From JAGXLC01 sp046545795 (GTDB taxonomy: Bacteria > Bacteroidota > Bacteroidia > Bacteroidales > UBA12077): 23,223 nucleotides of DNA. The position numbers and the translations under genes are program-made. The first letter of the stretch is position 1; each line of letters opens with the position of its first letter. The notes under the pieces are model-generated. The model was not told the origin of the DNA and made no database searches. It saw nothing but the letters and a program-made list of their open reading frames with translations. Shown piece by piece: positions 15,862-23,223 of this stretch. The stretch lies in contig JBKGZD010000025.1 of assembly GCA_046545795.1 (NCBI GenBank), positions 1 through 23,223 of the forward strand, written 5' to 3'.

Positions 15862-17841
15862 TTATAGTGTTCGCTTCATATTGAAATTGCTGGAAGGCTG
15901 GATTTGTTCCGAATAATTCAGCCGGTTCAGGATTGTATTCAATCGTTTATCAGAAGGCTTTTCATGACTTACATCAATTAAAAACCTTCCATATCCCATT
16001 TTTCTTAATTTATCTTTATACTGGGTGAAGGAAACAGGATTGTCAGGAATGATTATTGTTAAACCGTTTTTTATTATTTTCCTTAAACTGCTGTTTTCAT
16101 CATTGATTATGCTTTGTCCTGATTTAACAGGCATCCTGGAATAGAAAAGTTCGGGGTGAAAATAAACCGGTACAATACCTTTCCGGTTGTTTAAAGCTTT
16201 AAAATTGTTCAGATCGTTCTCCAGCGGATAGCAAAATAGTTTGATTTTTTCATCCCGGAGATGTTGAATAGCTGCATCATTGAAGGCATAAACGTTTTCA
16301 TTAGTGGAAATATTCGAGTCTTCCGGTATGATGAGTTTCTGGGAAAGGTGACTTATCATAAAATTACGATATCCCTGTTTTCTGTATTGTTGAAATAGCG
16401 ATTTATAGAAATTTATCTTACTCTCAGGGATGAATTTAGGCAATTCAAAAAATATCTTATGCATATTTTTCTTTATGAGGAATGCTGATGTATCCAATTT
16501 TTCCCATTCTTTCTCGCTCAGATTAATGATGAGGTTTTCTATTTTCTGGAATGGAACTTTTTTCAGCCATTGAATACTGTCAATTCTGAGAAATATTTGT
16601 TCTTTTGATAGGTGCTTCTGTTCTGATACAGATTGAAGTAAGTTTTTTTTCTTTTTTGCGGACAAACCGATGGGCAGGCTATCTGCTTTTTCTTTCAGTT
16701 GCTGGGGGAATTTTTTTTCCCGGAGATTAGCAAGGTAAACCTGGTCTCCTTTATTAATATTATGGTCTTGAATTGTTACCTTGATTGTATTTTCTTCAGC
16801 AGTGAATTTTTTTAGTTTAATAGCTCTCCTGTTTTCCCCTTTTTTTGTTCTGATCCATAATCTGTTTCCTTCGTTTAATGTTTCTTTTGAAGAAAAAATA
16901 AAGAAGTCATTCCCGGTTTCTTTCACTGTCCCCAGGAATATCCCTGTAGTTGGATTGTCTGTAATAGCTTCTTTGATATTGCCGCCAAAAAAATAAGAGG
17001 TTTTTTCCCGCCCCATGTCATATTTCAGTATTGCTTTTGCTTCATTGATTCGTTCCGGTTCATCAATGGCCATTCTGTAGGCTCTGGCCACATTGTACAT
17101 GTATTCAGCGGGTTTGAGTCTTCCTTCAATTTTTATTGAAGATACGCCCAGCTTTTTTAGTTGGGGAACGAATTCAATCAGCTCATTGTCTTTCAGACTG
17201 AAAAGATATTTTTTTTCGGTTCCCGTATCATATATTCTTCGGCAGGGTTGCATGCACTGACCTCTGTTGGCGCTCATTCCGCCTAAGAAGCTGCTGAAAA
17301 GACACATACCTGAAAAAGAATAACATAAAGCTCCGTGTGCAAACAATTCTATTTCAATATCTGAATGGCTGTTGATTGCTCTGATTTCTTTTTGTGTCAG
17401 TTCCCTGGCAAAAATAACCCGCTCAAAGTCCATCTTTTCAGCATAAATACCGCCTAATGAATTGTGATTGCCCATTTGTGTACTGGCATGAACCTTTAAG
17501 GAAGGGAAGAATTTTTTTATGAAATAATACACACCCCAGTCTTGTATAATGACTGCCGAAACTTTGGTTTGTGCCAGGGAATAAAGCGTTTCTGCCAGTT
17601 CGCCGAGCTCATCGTTTTTAATAACTGTATTTAGTGTTAAGTATACTTTTACATTATTATTATCTGCTTCCATTAACATGGACTGTAACTGTGGAATTGT
17701 GAAGTTATCTGCTCTGGCCCTGGCATTGAATTTTTTCAGCCCTGCATAGACTGCATCAGCACCTCCCTCAACAGCAGCGTAAAATGCTTCGGCATTACCT
17801 GCCGGCAGTAATAATTCTGGATTTTTACCGGTTTTTTTCAT
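15862..17841 (-). CDS. Peptidase U32 family protein, RlhA-like (23S rRNA C2501 hydroxylation)
   Basis: Members of the U32 family are named as peptidases, but the characterised bacterial ones (RlhA, TrhP, UbiU/V) support hydroxylation of RNA or ubiquinone precursors. This protein has 659 residues, close to E. coli RlhA (about 650) and much longer than TrhP or UbiU. The N-terminal U32 domain (about 8-300) includes ELLLPAGNAEAFYAAVEGG and the signature HGALCYSFSGMC (169-180) followed by NRGQCMQPCRR. C173, C180, C196 and C200 are candidate Fe-S ligands. The C-terminal half (about 370-650) is less conserved and matches the long-form architecture. It starts 75 bp after the Lrp gene and precedes endonuclease V by 122 bp, all on one strand. 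The C2501 target is inferred from length and layout only, so no gene symbol is given. Confidence 0.85.
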   Translation of the reverse strand: MKKTGKNPELLLPAGNAEAFYAAVEGGADAVYAGLKKFNARARADNFTIPQLQSMLMEADNNNVKVYLTLNTVIKNDELGELAETLYSLAQTKVSAVIIQDWGVYYFIKKFFPSLKVHASTQMGNHNSLGGIYAEKMDFERVIFARELTQKEIRAINSHSDIEIELFAHGALCYSFSGMCLFSSFLGGMSANRGQCMQPCRRIYDTGTEKKYLFSLKDNELIEFVPQLKKLGVSSIKIEGRLKPAEYMYNVARAYRMAIDEPERINEAKAILKYDMGREKTSYFFGGNIKEAITDNPTTGIFLGTVKETGNDFFIFSSKETLNEGNRLWIRTKKGENRRAIKLKKFTAEENTIKVTIQDHNINKGDQVYLANLREKKFPQQLKEKADSLPIGLSAKKKKNLLQSVSEQKHLSKEQIFLRIDSIQWLKKVPFQKIENLIINLSEKEWEKLDTSAFLIKKNMHKIFFELPKFIPESKINFYKSLFQQYRKQGYRNFMISHLSQKLIIPEDSNISTNENVYAFNDAAIQHLRDEKIKLFCYPLENDLNNFKALNNRKGIVPVYFHPELFYSRMPVKSGQSIINDENSSLRKIIKNGLTIIIPDNPVSFTQYKDKLRKMGYGRFLIDVSHEKPSDKRLNTILNRLNYSEQIQPSSNFNMKRTL

Positions 17842-17916
17842 TGCAGTGCAAAAATAATAATGTTTCCCGGGATATTGGTTTTTACCAGGGAGGATTTGAT
17901 TCCATGAGTGAAACTG

Positions 17917-18378
17917 TTACAGCTCAAAATCTCTGCTTATCGTCTGCTCAAGAGAAATGAAAGTTTCTGTTCTGGATACACCGTTGATATTCTGTATAGT
18001 GTTCACTAAAATATCCATCAGATGCTCGTTGCTTTCACAGTACATTTTCAGCAACAGTGCATATTCTCCTGTAGTATAGTGACATTCTACGATTTCTGGA
18101 ATAGCTTTGAAAGCTTTGACTACGTTTTTATACATGTGCGCCTGGTCAAGATAAACGCCCACAAAAACGCATAGATCGTAACCCACACTTTGGGGGCGTA
18201 CTTTAAATTTTGAACCTTCAATGACTCCCTTGTCTTCCAGCTTGCGTATTCTCTGGTGAATAGCAGCCCCGGATATTCCACATTCCCTGGCAATCTCCAG
18301 GAAAGGTTTCCTTGCATCTTGTATCAGGCAAGAAAGTATTTTTCGGTCTGTATTATCAATTTTAAGTTTTTTACTCAT
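17917..18378 (-). CDS. Lrp/AsnC family transcriptional regulator
   Basis: This 153-residue protein has the standard Lrp/AsnC form. The N-terminal winged helix-turn-helix (about 8-60) shows DNTDRKILSCLIQDAR and GISGAAIHQRIRKLEDKGVI. The C-terminal RAM ligand-binding and oligomerisation domain (about 68-145) shows VGVYLDQAH, IVECHYTTGEYALLLKMYC and the final ISLEQTISR. Such regulators form dimers to octamers and sense amino acids or related metabolites. It lies directly upstream of the U32 and endonuclease V genes in the same direction and may regulate them or itself, but many Lrp proteins act elsewhere. The effector cannot be read from sequence. Confidence 0.93.
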   Translation of the reverse strand: MSKKLKIDNTDRKILSCLIQDARKPFLEIARECGISGAAIHQRIRKLEDKGVIEGSKFKVRPQSVGYDLCVFVGVYLDQAHMYKNVVKAFKAIPEIVECHYTTGEYALLLKMYCESNEHLMDILVNTIQNINGVSRTETFISLEQTISRDFEL

Positions 18379-18559
18379 TTTGCTTTCAAAGTATAAGTGA
18401 CGCGGGTAAATTTATAAATAATTCCCAAAGAAGCAAAATGGTCCGTTATACCTTTCTTATATGTTATATTTTTAATTTTCAAAGGTCATATGGAGCTTAT
18501 CATTGATGTTTCAGTGGTAGTTTTGAAAATATTGTTGCATAAGAGTGACTGAAATCAGC

Positions 18560-18585
18560 CCTGGCAAGGTTTGTATCCTGCCAGG
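18560..18585 (-). terminator. Hairpin downstream of the permease gene
   Basis: A perfect 7-bp stem CCTGGCA/TGCCAGG with a 12-nt loop begins 14 bp after the permease stop on the minus strand. No T-tract follows, so it may be a transcript-end or stabilising hairpin and not a classical intrinsic terminator. The rest of the 18379-18598 spacer shows nothing else recognisable. Confidence 0.45.
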
Positions 18586-18598
18586 ACTGTCTTCTGTG

Positions 18599-20980
18599 CT
18601 ATTCATAACGCAAACTCCTTGCTGGGTTTTGTCTCGCTGCACGCCAGCTTTGCCAGCTCACGGTAGTTGTTGTAATGATGATCGTTATTATTCCGGCTGA
18701 TGCGAATATCCACCAGCTTAAATTGGTTTTGTAGGCGAAGTTTTGAAGCCAGTTGTTCATAAAATAATACGCTACAGGGCATGCAATAACAAATGCTATA
18801 ATCACCCACCGGGTAAAATCTTTGTTCAACAGTGTAAGAATATTGTTTGCAGTCGCCCCGTTTACCTTACGTATACCTATCTCTTTGGTGCGTTGTTTAA
18901 TCATAAAACCGGCAAATCCGAATACCCCCAGGCATGATAAGAATATTGATAAAAAGGTGAAAATTCTTATCAGGGCTATTGTTTTGAGTTCAGTTTTGTA
19001 TGCATTATCAATTTTCTCATCTAAAAATTCATAACGAAAAGGCCAGTCCGGGTTCATTTTTTCCCATTTGTTTTTCAGAAAAGCCAATGTTTCACTTGTC
19101 TTCCCCTTCTGGATCTTCAGAATAATATTTAGTTTCCTTCCGGGATCAAGCTTATAGAAAACAGGCATAGTTTCCTGGTGGAGTGATGAATACTGGATGT
19201 CTTCAACAATACCGATAATTTTTACCGGGCTTTCTGTGGCTCCTGTTCTGACTTCTTTCCCAACTGGATTGTCAAATTCTAATTGACTGGCAAGCTTTTT
19301 GTTGATTACAATCGCTGTGCTATCAGTGCGCATTTCTTTATCAAAATTGCGTCCGGCAACAAATTTACTGTTGAGTACTGAAAAATATTCAGAGGAAACA
19401 ACGTTGTAACCCGCATTAAATTTCTTTTCCTGAGATTTATAAAATGGTGTATAATTGTTTATGTTTTCTCCGGGAATGTTAAAACTACCTCCAGCTCTAA
19501 TAATGTAAGGATTTTCTTTCAGAGCGCTCATATAACGGTTGTGTCGCTCATTCATTTTATCGCCCCAGGGATTTTTTACTGCTATTACTTGTTCCTTATC
19601 AAATCCTGTTTTTTCTTTTGTAATAAGATTTATCTGTTTAACAATGATAAAAGTTGAGATTATTAAGGCAATGGCTATTGTAAACTGAGTTATCACGAAT
19701 GTTTTTCTCCAAAACCCATGGGAGTTAACGCCAAACATCAATGCCGGATTTTGTGCTTTCATCGTTCTTAATGGTTTAAAGCCTGAAAGGAAGAATGCCG
19801 GATAACTCCCGCCTGTTAGTACTGTTATTACGAAAATGATGATAAGAGACCAGGTTAAAGGATTATTGGCCAGTATATTTGTTTGAATTGATTTGCCTGT
19901 GAAATTGTTAAAAGCGGGCATAGAGAGCTGAGTTATAAGCATAGCAATGAAAATGGCAATTAATGTCATTATCGCTGTTTCTGTAAAATATTTGAATATA
20001 AGCTGCTTCCGTTTAGCACCTAATGTTTTTGATATGCTGATGTTATTTGCTTCTTTTGTATAATTGGCTGTGGAGAGATTGATGTAATTAAAACAGGCAA
20101 TAATAAGGATAAGTACAGCAACAATGGAGAGACTTTTAACTACTTTGATATCTCCTTTCCTGATATAATCCCATTGAACATCTGCGGAATTCAAATATAT
20201 TTTGTTTAAAGGCTGTAGTATAAAATCATGCTCCGGCAGTCCCTCTGGTTTTGAGGAGAGATAGGTTTCTTTTATCTTATTTTCCAGTTGTGTAATTTCA
20301 GTATTGGGTTTTACCAGCATATACACACTAGCGGCGGTCATCCCCCAATTGGAAATTGCATAGGGGTTGACTTTTTCCAGGCTGTTGTAAGAAATGACTA
20401 TGTCTGCTTGCATGTGAGACTGCTCCGGAAAATTTTCCATTAGCCCCGTAACGACCAGGTCATACTTATTGGATAATTTCAGGGTTTTTCCAATTGGATT
20501 TTCATTTTTTCCGAAATACTTTTCAGCAGCACTTTGTGTGAGTACAGCACTCATAGGGGCTTTTAATACTTCCTGTGGGTTTCCTTCCTTTAGCCTGAAG
20601 CTAAACATCTCAAAAAACGAAGAATCTGCATATATCAAATCGGTAAGGAACTGTTTGTCTTCATTTCTGATGATCTTGTCGTTGTAGAATAAAATTGCTC
20701 TTATGGATTTTTCTATTTCCGGTATTTTTTCTCCAATAGCCGGCAATAAAGGCCCAGGATGCGCAGCTGAAACTTCCTCTTTTTCTGCGTCTTTGCTTAA
20801 TAGTCGGTAACAGCGGTTGGAGTGCTCATGAAATTTATCATACTTCATTTCATCCTGTACAAAAAGAAATATAAGGATACACGACGCAATACCAATAGAA
20901 AGTCCGGTGATGTTTATAATGCTATAAAGTCTGTCTCTTTTTATTTTACGAAAAGCTATCTTAAGATTATTGGTAAACAT
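18599..20980 (-). CDS. MacB/FtsX-type ABC transporter permease
   Basis: This 793-residue inner-membrane protein belongs to the large Bacteroidota family of duplicated MacB/FtsX permeases. Its order is: cytoplasmic N-terminus NLKIAFRKIKRDRLYS; a first transmembrane helix (20-41); a periplasmic MacB-type core domain (about 42-275); three helices (281-301, 331-352, 375-398); a fifth helix (425-447); a second periplasmic domain; and a C-terminal FtsX block of three helices. Family signatures are ISKTLGAKR (315-323), IGIRKVNGAT in the C-terminal block and the tail AARQNPARSLRYE. Such proteins work with a cytoplasmic ATPase in mechanotransmission, efflux or lipoprotein handling. No partner ATPase is adjacent here; the FtsE-like ATPase is about 18 kb away and probably unrelated. 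The substrate is unknown. Confidence 0.9.
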   Translation of the reverse strand: MFTNNLKIAFRKIKRDRLYSIINITGLSIGIASCILIFLFVQDEMKYDKFHEHSNRCYRLLSKDAEKEEVSAAHPGPLLPAIGEKIPEIEKSIRAILFYNDKIIRNEDKQFLTDLIYADSSFFEMFSFRLKEGNPQEVLKAPMSAVLTQSAAEKYFGKNENPIGKTLKLSNKYDLVVTGLMENFPEQSHMQADIVISYNSLEKVNPYAISNWGMTAASVYMLVKPNTEITQLENKIKETYLSSKPEGLPEHDFILQPLNKIYLNSADVQWDYIRKGDIKVVKSLSIVAVLILIIACFNYINLSTANYTKEANNISISKTLGAKRKQLIFKYFTETAIMTLIAIFIAMLITQLSMPAFNNFTGKSIQTNILANNPLTWSLIIIFVITVLTGGSYPAFFLSGFKPLRTMKAQNPALMFGVNSHGFWRKTFVITQFTIAIALIISTFIIVKQINLITKEKTGFDKEQVIAVKNPWGDKMNERHNRYMSALKENPYIIRAGGSFNIPGENINNYTPFYKSQEKKFNAGYNVVSSEYFSVLNSKFVAGRNFDKEMRTDSTAIVINKKLASQLEFDNPVGKEVRTGATESPVKIIGIVEDIQYSSLHQETMPVFYKLDPGRKLNIILKIQKGKTSETLAFLKNKWEKMNPDWPFRYEFLDEKIDNAYKTELKTIALIRIFTFLSIFLSCLGVFGFAGFMIKQRTKEIGIRKVNGATANNILTLLNKDFTRWVIIAFVIACPVAYYFMNNWLQNFAYKTNLSWWIFASAGIITIIITTTTVSWQSWRAARQNPARSLRYE

Positions 20981-21086
20981 GGATGTTAGGTTTTTTTTTA
21001 GTTAATAACATGAATTCCATAAAATAGACTATGATAAATTTATTGTGCTGCATGTAGAAAATTGGTAAGAGAGAGGTCGATGGAAT

Positions 21087-21206
21087 GTTAGAAAAATGAA
21101 ATAGTTGAAAAACCTGCTTTTCCGTCATTTTAGAATAAGCTAAAAACCGGCTATCCGGAGACCATCTGAAATCGTAGATTGGCTTTTCATAGATTTTCAG
21201 GATTGG
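21087..21206 (-). pseudogene. Remnant of a WSPD-type beta-propeller protein
   Basis: On the minus strand an in-frame TAA (21209-21207) is followed by about 40 codons that read as one blade of a TolB/PD40-like propeller: IYDFRWSPDSRFLAYSKMTE and then a short beta-strand pattern ending FHFSN. The WSPDSRFLAYS core is typical of tricorn-like S41 proteases and S9 peptidases. The homology stops abruptly, although the frame stays open to the permease gene with no propeller character. No plausible start precedes it. The best reading is a leftover piece of a deleted propeller gene. It is too short to name the parent family. Confidence 0.5.
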
Positions 21207-21402
21207 TTAATAATGGAAGGATAATTTATTGCAATCTTTTGACAATCACAAATCAATCCGTTATGAAATAAAATGGAAGCCGGAACGATAGAACGAAATT
21301 GCTTCACGTTTTAAGTTCAAGTTCCAGATGATGGTTGATTTAGATGTTGGATGAAAGAAATAAAATACCTTGCAGAAACCTAACTCAAGGACAACTTAAA
21401 TT

Positions 21403-21434
21403 TATGGTACCCAAAAATATAAATATTATATTTG
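21403..21434 (+). promoter_or_regulatory. Candidate promoter for the membrane-THEP1 gene
   Basis: TATG (21403-21406), 20 bp, then an exact -7 box TATATTTG (21427-21434). It has the same TATG -33 variant as the hydE promoter. Transcription would start near 21440, leaving a leader of about 85 nt. Confidence 0.45.
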
Positions 21435-21463
21435 CCCGGAATGAATTGGATACAAGGAGGATT

Positions 21464-21482
21464 GTGATAAGACGACTATCAC
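21464..21482 (+). promoter_or_regulatory. Inverted repeat in the leader of the membrane-THEP1 gene
   Basis: GTGATA-N7-TATCAC is a perfect 6-bp inverted repeat, about 25-45 nt after the predicted transcription start and 43 bp before the start codon. It could be an operator or an mRNA hairpin. The half-site spacing (7) matches the repeat before ftsE, but the sequences differ. Confidence 0.35.
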
Positions 21483-21525
21483 TGTCAGCGCTTAACAACC
21501 ATATCTCACTGTTTATACAACATTA

Positions 21526-23220
21526 ATGAGTAAAATCGAAATAAGCGAAAAATGGATAAAGGCGTCCATTGTAGGAACAACCTGGGCTGCTTCAGAAATT
21601 GTGCTCGGCAGTTTTTTGCATAATTTAAAAATCCCGTTTAGTTCACTCCTTTTAACAGCAATTGGTATTGTTATTCTGATTTCAATGAGCTACGTCTGGA
21701 AAGAGAAAGGATTGTTCTGGCGTGCCGGTTTGATCTGTGCATTAATGAAAACCATGTCGCCCAGTGCAGTCATCTTCGGGCCTATGATTGCAATTTTCAG
21801 CCAGGCTGCATTACTTGAAATTTCAGTAAGAATATTCCGGAGAACAATTGCTGGCTTTGCAATAGGCGCTATGTTAGCCATGACATGGAATTTATTTCAG
21901 AAAGTTGCAAATATGATTATTATTTATGGCTCTAATATTGTTGACGTATACGGAGATTTACTGAAATACGCACAAATCCAATTAAATATACAATCTGATA
22001 TTGTTTGGCTACCGATATTCATTTTGTTGGCCATCTATATACTGGCAGGAATAATCTCAGCTATTATCGGTATAAGAGTGGGAAACCGTATCAGAGAGCA
22101 GCCTGCTTTAACGAAAACGGCAGATCAGAAAAATTATAGCCACAAAACTTACAACAATAAAGAACCGTTTAATTATTCGATTTTCTGGCTGTTTTTAAAT
22201 TTGAGTTTAATCATAACGGCCTTGATGTTGCTTAATTCTACACCATGGTTTGTTTGGTCGGTTTCTGTATTGGCCATATCAGCCATCTGGATTATAAGAT
22301 ACAAACGTGCATTACGCCGACTCTCAAAACCAGGATTCTGGATTTCTTTTGTAATAATCACTATGATCACCGCTTTTATTTTCAATAAAATGCAATCTCA
22401 AAGTTTATTGAATGGTTTTCTGATAGGATTACAGATGAATTTCAGAGCGGCAATCATCATTCTCGGCTTTTCAGTTTTGGGAACGGAATTATATAATCCG
22501 AAAATCCGGGAATTCTTTATGAAGACGTCAGTGAAACAATTGCCGCTGGCACTGGAATTATCGTTCAAAAGTCTGCCGATGATGGTGGCTAATCTCCCGG
22601 ATTCAAGAATAATTATTAAAAATCCGGTTACTGTAGTATATCAAATGATTTCGCAAATCGAATTCCGTTTGAATGAAATAAAAAGCAATCTATCCAAAAA
22701 TATTTTTATTATAACCGGCTCGGTGGATGAAGGTAAAACAACTCAAATTCAGAAGATTACAGAAACACTTAGAAGTCAAAATATTTCAACAGGCGGTATC
22801 TTGTCGCCCAAGATAATAGAAAATGGAACCACCACAGGGTATGATGTTGTAGATATTATGACCAATGAGCGAACCGCCCTCTTGAGGAAAACAGACGATA
22901 AAAAATTACCTAAAATAGGCAGCTACAGCATATTATCCGGAGGCATTCAAAAAGGATGCAATGCACTTAATAAATCTCTGAACAACAATCAGGTGGTTGT
23001 CATCGATGAAGTGGGTAGATTGGAACTGCAGAAGGGGGGATGGGCAGAAAATATCGAATCTTTACTGGCGAGCTCCAATAGCAATTTAATTTTATCTGTG
23101 CGTGAAAGGTTTATAGAACAAGTAATCGAAAAATGGAATTTAAAAAATTATACGATATTGAATGTATCGGATAATGATTATGTAAAAAACAGCAAAATAA
23201 TCGCCAGACAAATTAATTAA
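21526..23220 (+). CDS. Multi-spanning membrane protein fused to a THEP1-like NTPase
   Basis: This 564-residue protein joins two modules. Residues 1-360 contain about nine hydrophobic helices (for example 39-57, 66-98, 107-133, 160-184, 217-236, 240-257, 270-288, 296-320), with a polar loop at 187-214. Residues 391-564 form a P-loop NTPase: Walker A GSVDEGKTT (398-406) and Walker B VVVIDEVGRLEL (490-501) followed by GGW, the pattern of the THEP1/DUF2478 nucleoside-triphosphatases. The segment after the last helix (NPKIREFF, then SFKSLPMMVANLPD) resembles the coupling region of EcfT/CbiQ transport proteins, and the first helices recall ECF substrate-binding components; both are impressions from reading, not measured. 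A small-molecule or cofactor uptake role is possible but unproven. The start follows TAATG after a short chance frame. The stop is three bases from the window edge. Confidence 0.75.
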   Translation: MSKIEISEKWIKASIVGTTWAASEIVLGSFLHNLKIPFSSLLLTAIGIVILISMSYVWKEKGLFWRAGLICALMKTMSPSAVIFGPMIAIFSQAALLEISVRIFRRTIAGFAIGAMLAMTWNLFQKVANMIIIYGSNIVDVYGDLLKYAQIQLNIQSDIVWLPIFILLAIYILAGIISAIIGIRVGNRIREQPALTKTADQKNYSHKTYNNKEPFNYSIFWLFLNLSLIITALMLLNSTPWFVWSVSVLAISAIWIIRYKRALRRLSKPGFWISFVIITMITAFIFNKMQSQSLLNGFLIGLQMNFRAAIIILGFSVLGTELYNPKIREFFMKTSVKQLPLALELSFKSLPMMVANLPDSRIIIKNPVTVVYQMISQIEFRLNEIKSNLSKNIFIITGSVDEGKTTQIQKITETLRSQNISTGGILSPKIIENGTTTGYDVVDIMTNERTALLRKTDDKKLPKIGSYSILSGGIQKGCNALNKSLNNNQVVVIDEVGRLELQKGGWAENIESLLASSNSNLILSVRERFIEQVIEKWNLKNYTILNVSDNDYVKNSKIIARQIN

Positions 23221-23223
23221 CAG

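Larger units (their letters stand above)
20981..21525. other. Intergenic region with propeller remnant, promoter and inverted repeat
   Basis: This 545-bp divergent spacer separates the permease (minus) from the membrane-THEP1 gene (plus). It contains a decayed coding fragment at 21087-21206, a Bacteroidota-type promoter at 21403-21434 and an inverted repeat at 21464-21482, listed separately. Outside these I see no gene, RNA or strong repeat. The permease promoter should lie near 20990-21080 but no convincing match was found. Confidence 0.5.

Noticed and set aside
21464..21482. A CRP/FNR-type operator in the membrane-THEP1 leader.
   Set aside because: CRP sites have TGTGA and TCACA separated by 6 bp; here the corresponding arms are 11 bp apart.
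21344..21526. A 60-codon frame ending in a TAATG overlap with the membrane-THEP1 gene.
   Set aside because: It spans the predicted promoter and the inverted repeat, its peptide is basic with no recognisable pattern, and the promoter reading explains the region better.

Overview
The window is A+T-rich chromosomal DNA from a member of the phylum Bacteroidota, probably an anaerobic or fermentative lineage of the Bacteroidales/Marinilabiliales type. The assignment rests on several things: Bacteroidota-type FtsE, GyrB and alanine racemase sequences; a large TPR protein paired with an outer-membrane barrel; an S9 peptidase with Sec signal; candidate promoters of the form TAnnTTTG with few Shine-Dalgarno sequences; and HydE, an [FeFe]-hydrogenase maturase. 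No rRNA, tRNA, CRISPR array, transposase or phage gene was seen. This is mostly chromosomal housekeeping and envelope DNA, not a genomic island.

Layout. 1-4722 (minus strand): an FtsE-like ATPase cut by the window edge, alanine racemase, and a secreted S9 (glutamyl-endopeptidase-like) serine peptidase with its own terminator. 4723-5240: a divergent A+T-rich spacer. 5241-10098 (plus): a 1032-residue periplasmic TPR protein followed by a 552-residue outer-membrane barrel, which look like one functional unit. 10099-10512: a mosaic intergenic region with repeats and short palindromes. 10513-13772 (plus): gyrB with a clear terminator, then an ECF sigma factor (TTG start) overlapping a four-helix membrane protein that is a candidate anti-sigma factor. 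13855-15071 (plus): a possible 42-residue leader ORF joined by an ATGA overlap to hydE. 15068-18378 (minus): an Lrp/AsnC regulator, a long U32 protein of the RlhA type and endonuclease V, all in one direction; endonuclease V meets hydE tail to tail. 18599-20980 (minus): a MacB/FtsX-type permease without an ATPase. 20981-21525: a spacer with a decayed beta-propeller fragment, a promoter and an inverted repeat. 21526-23220 (plus): a multi-spanning membrane protein fused to a THEP1-like NTPase.

Likely working units are the TPR-barrel pair in the envelope, the sigma/membrane-partner pair in signalling, and perhaps the Lrp-U32-EndoV group in nucleic-acid modification and repair. The most unusual protein is the membrane-THEP1 fusion. 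The most unusual small-scale features are the hydE leader ORF and the propeller remnant at 21087-21206. All functional calls come from reading sequence motifs; no database search was run.
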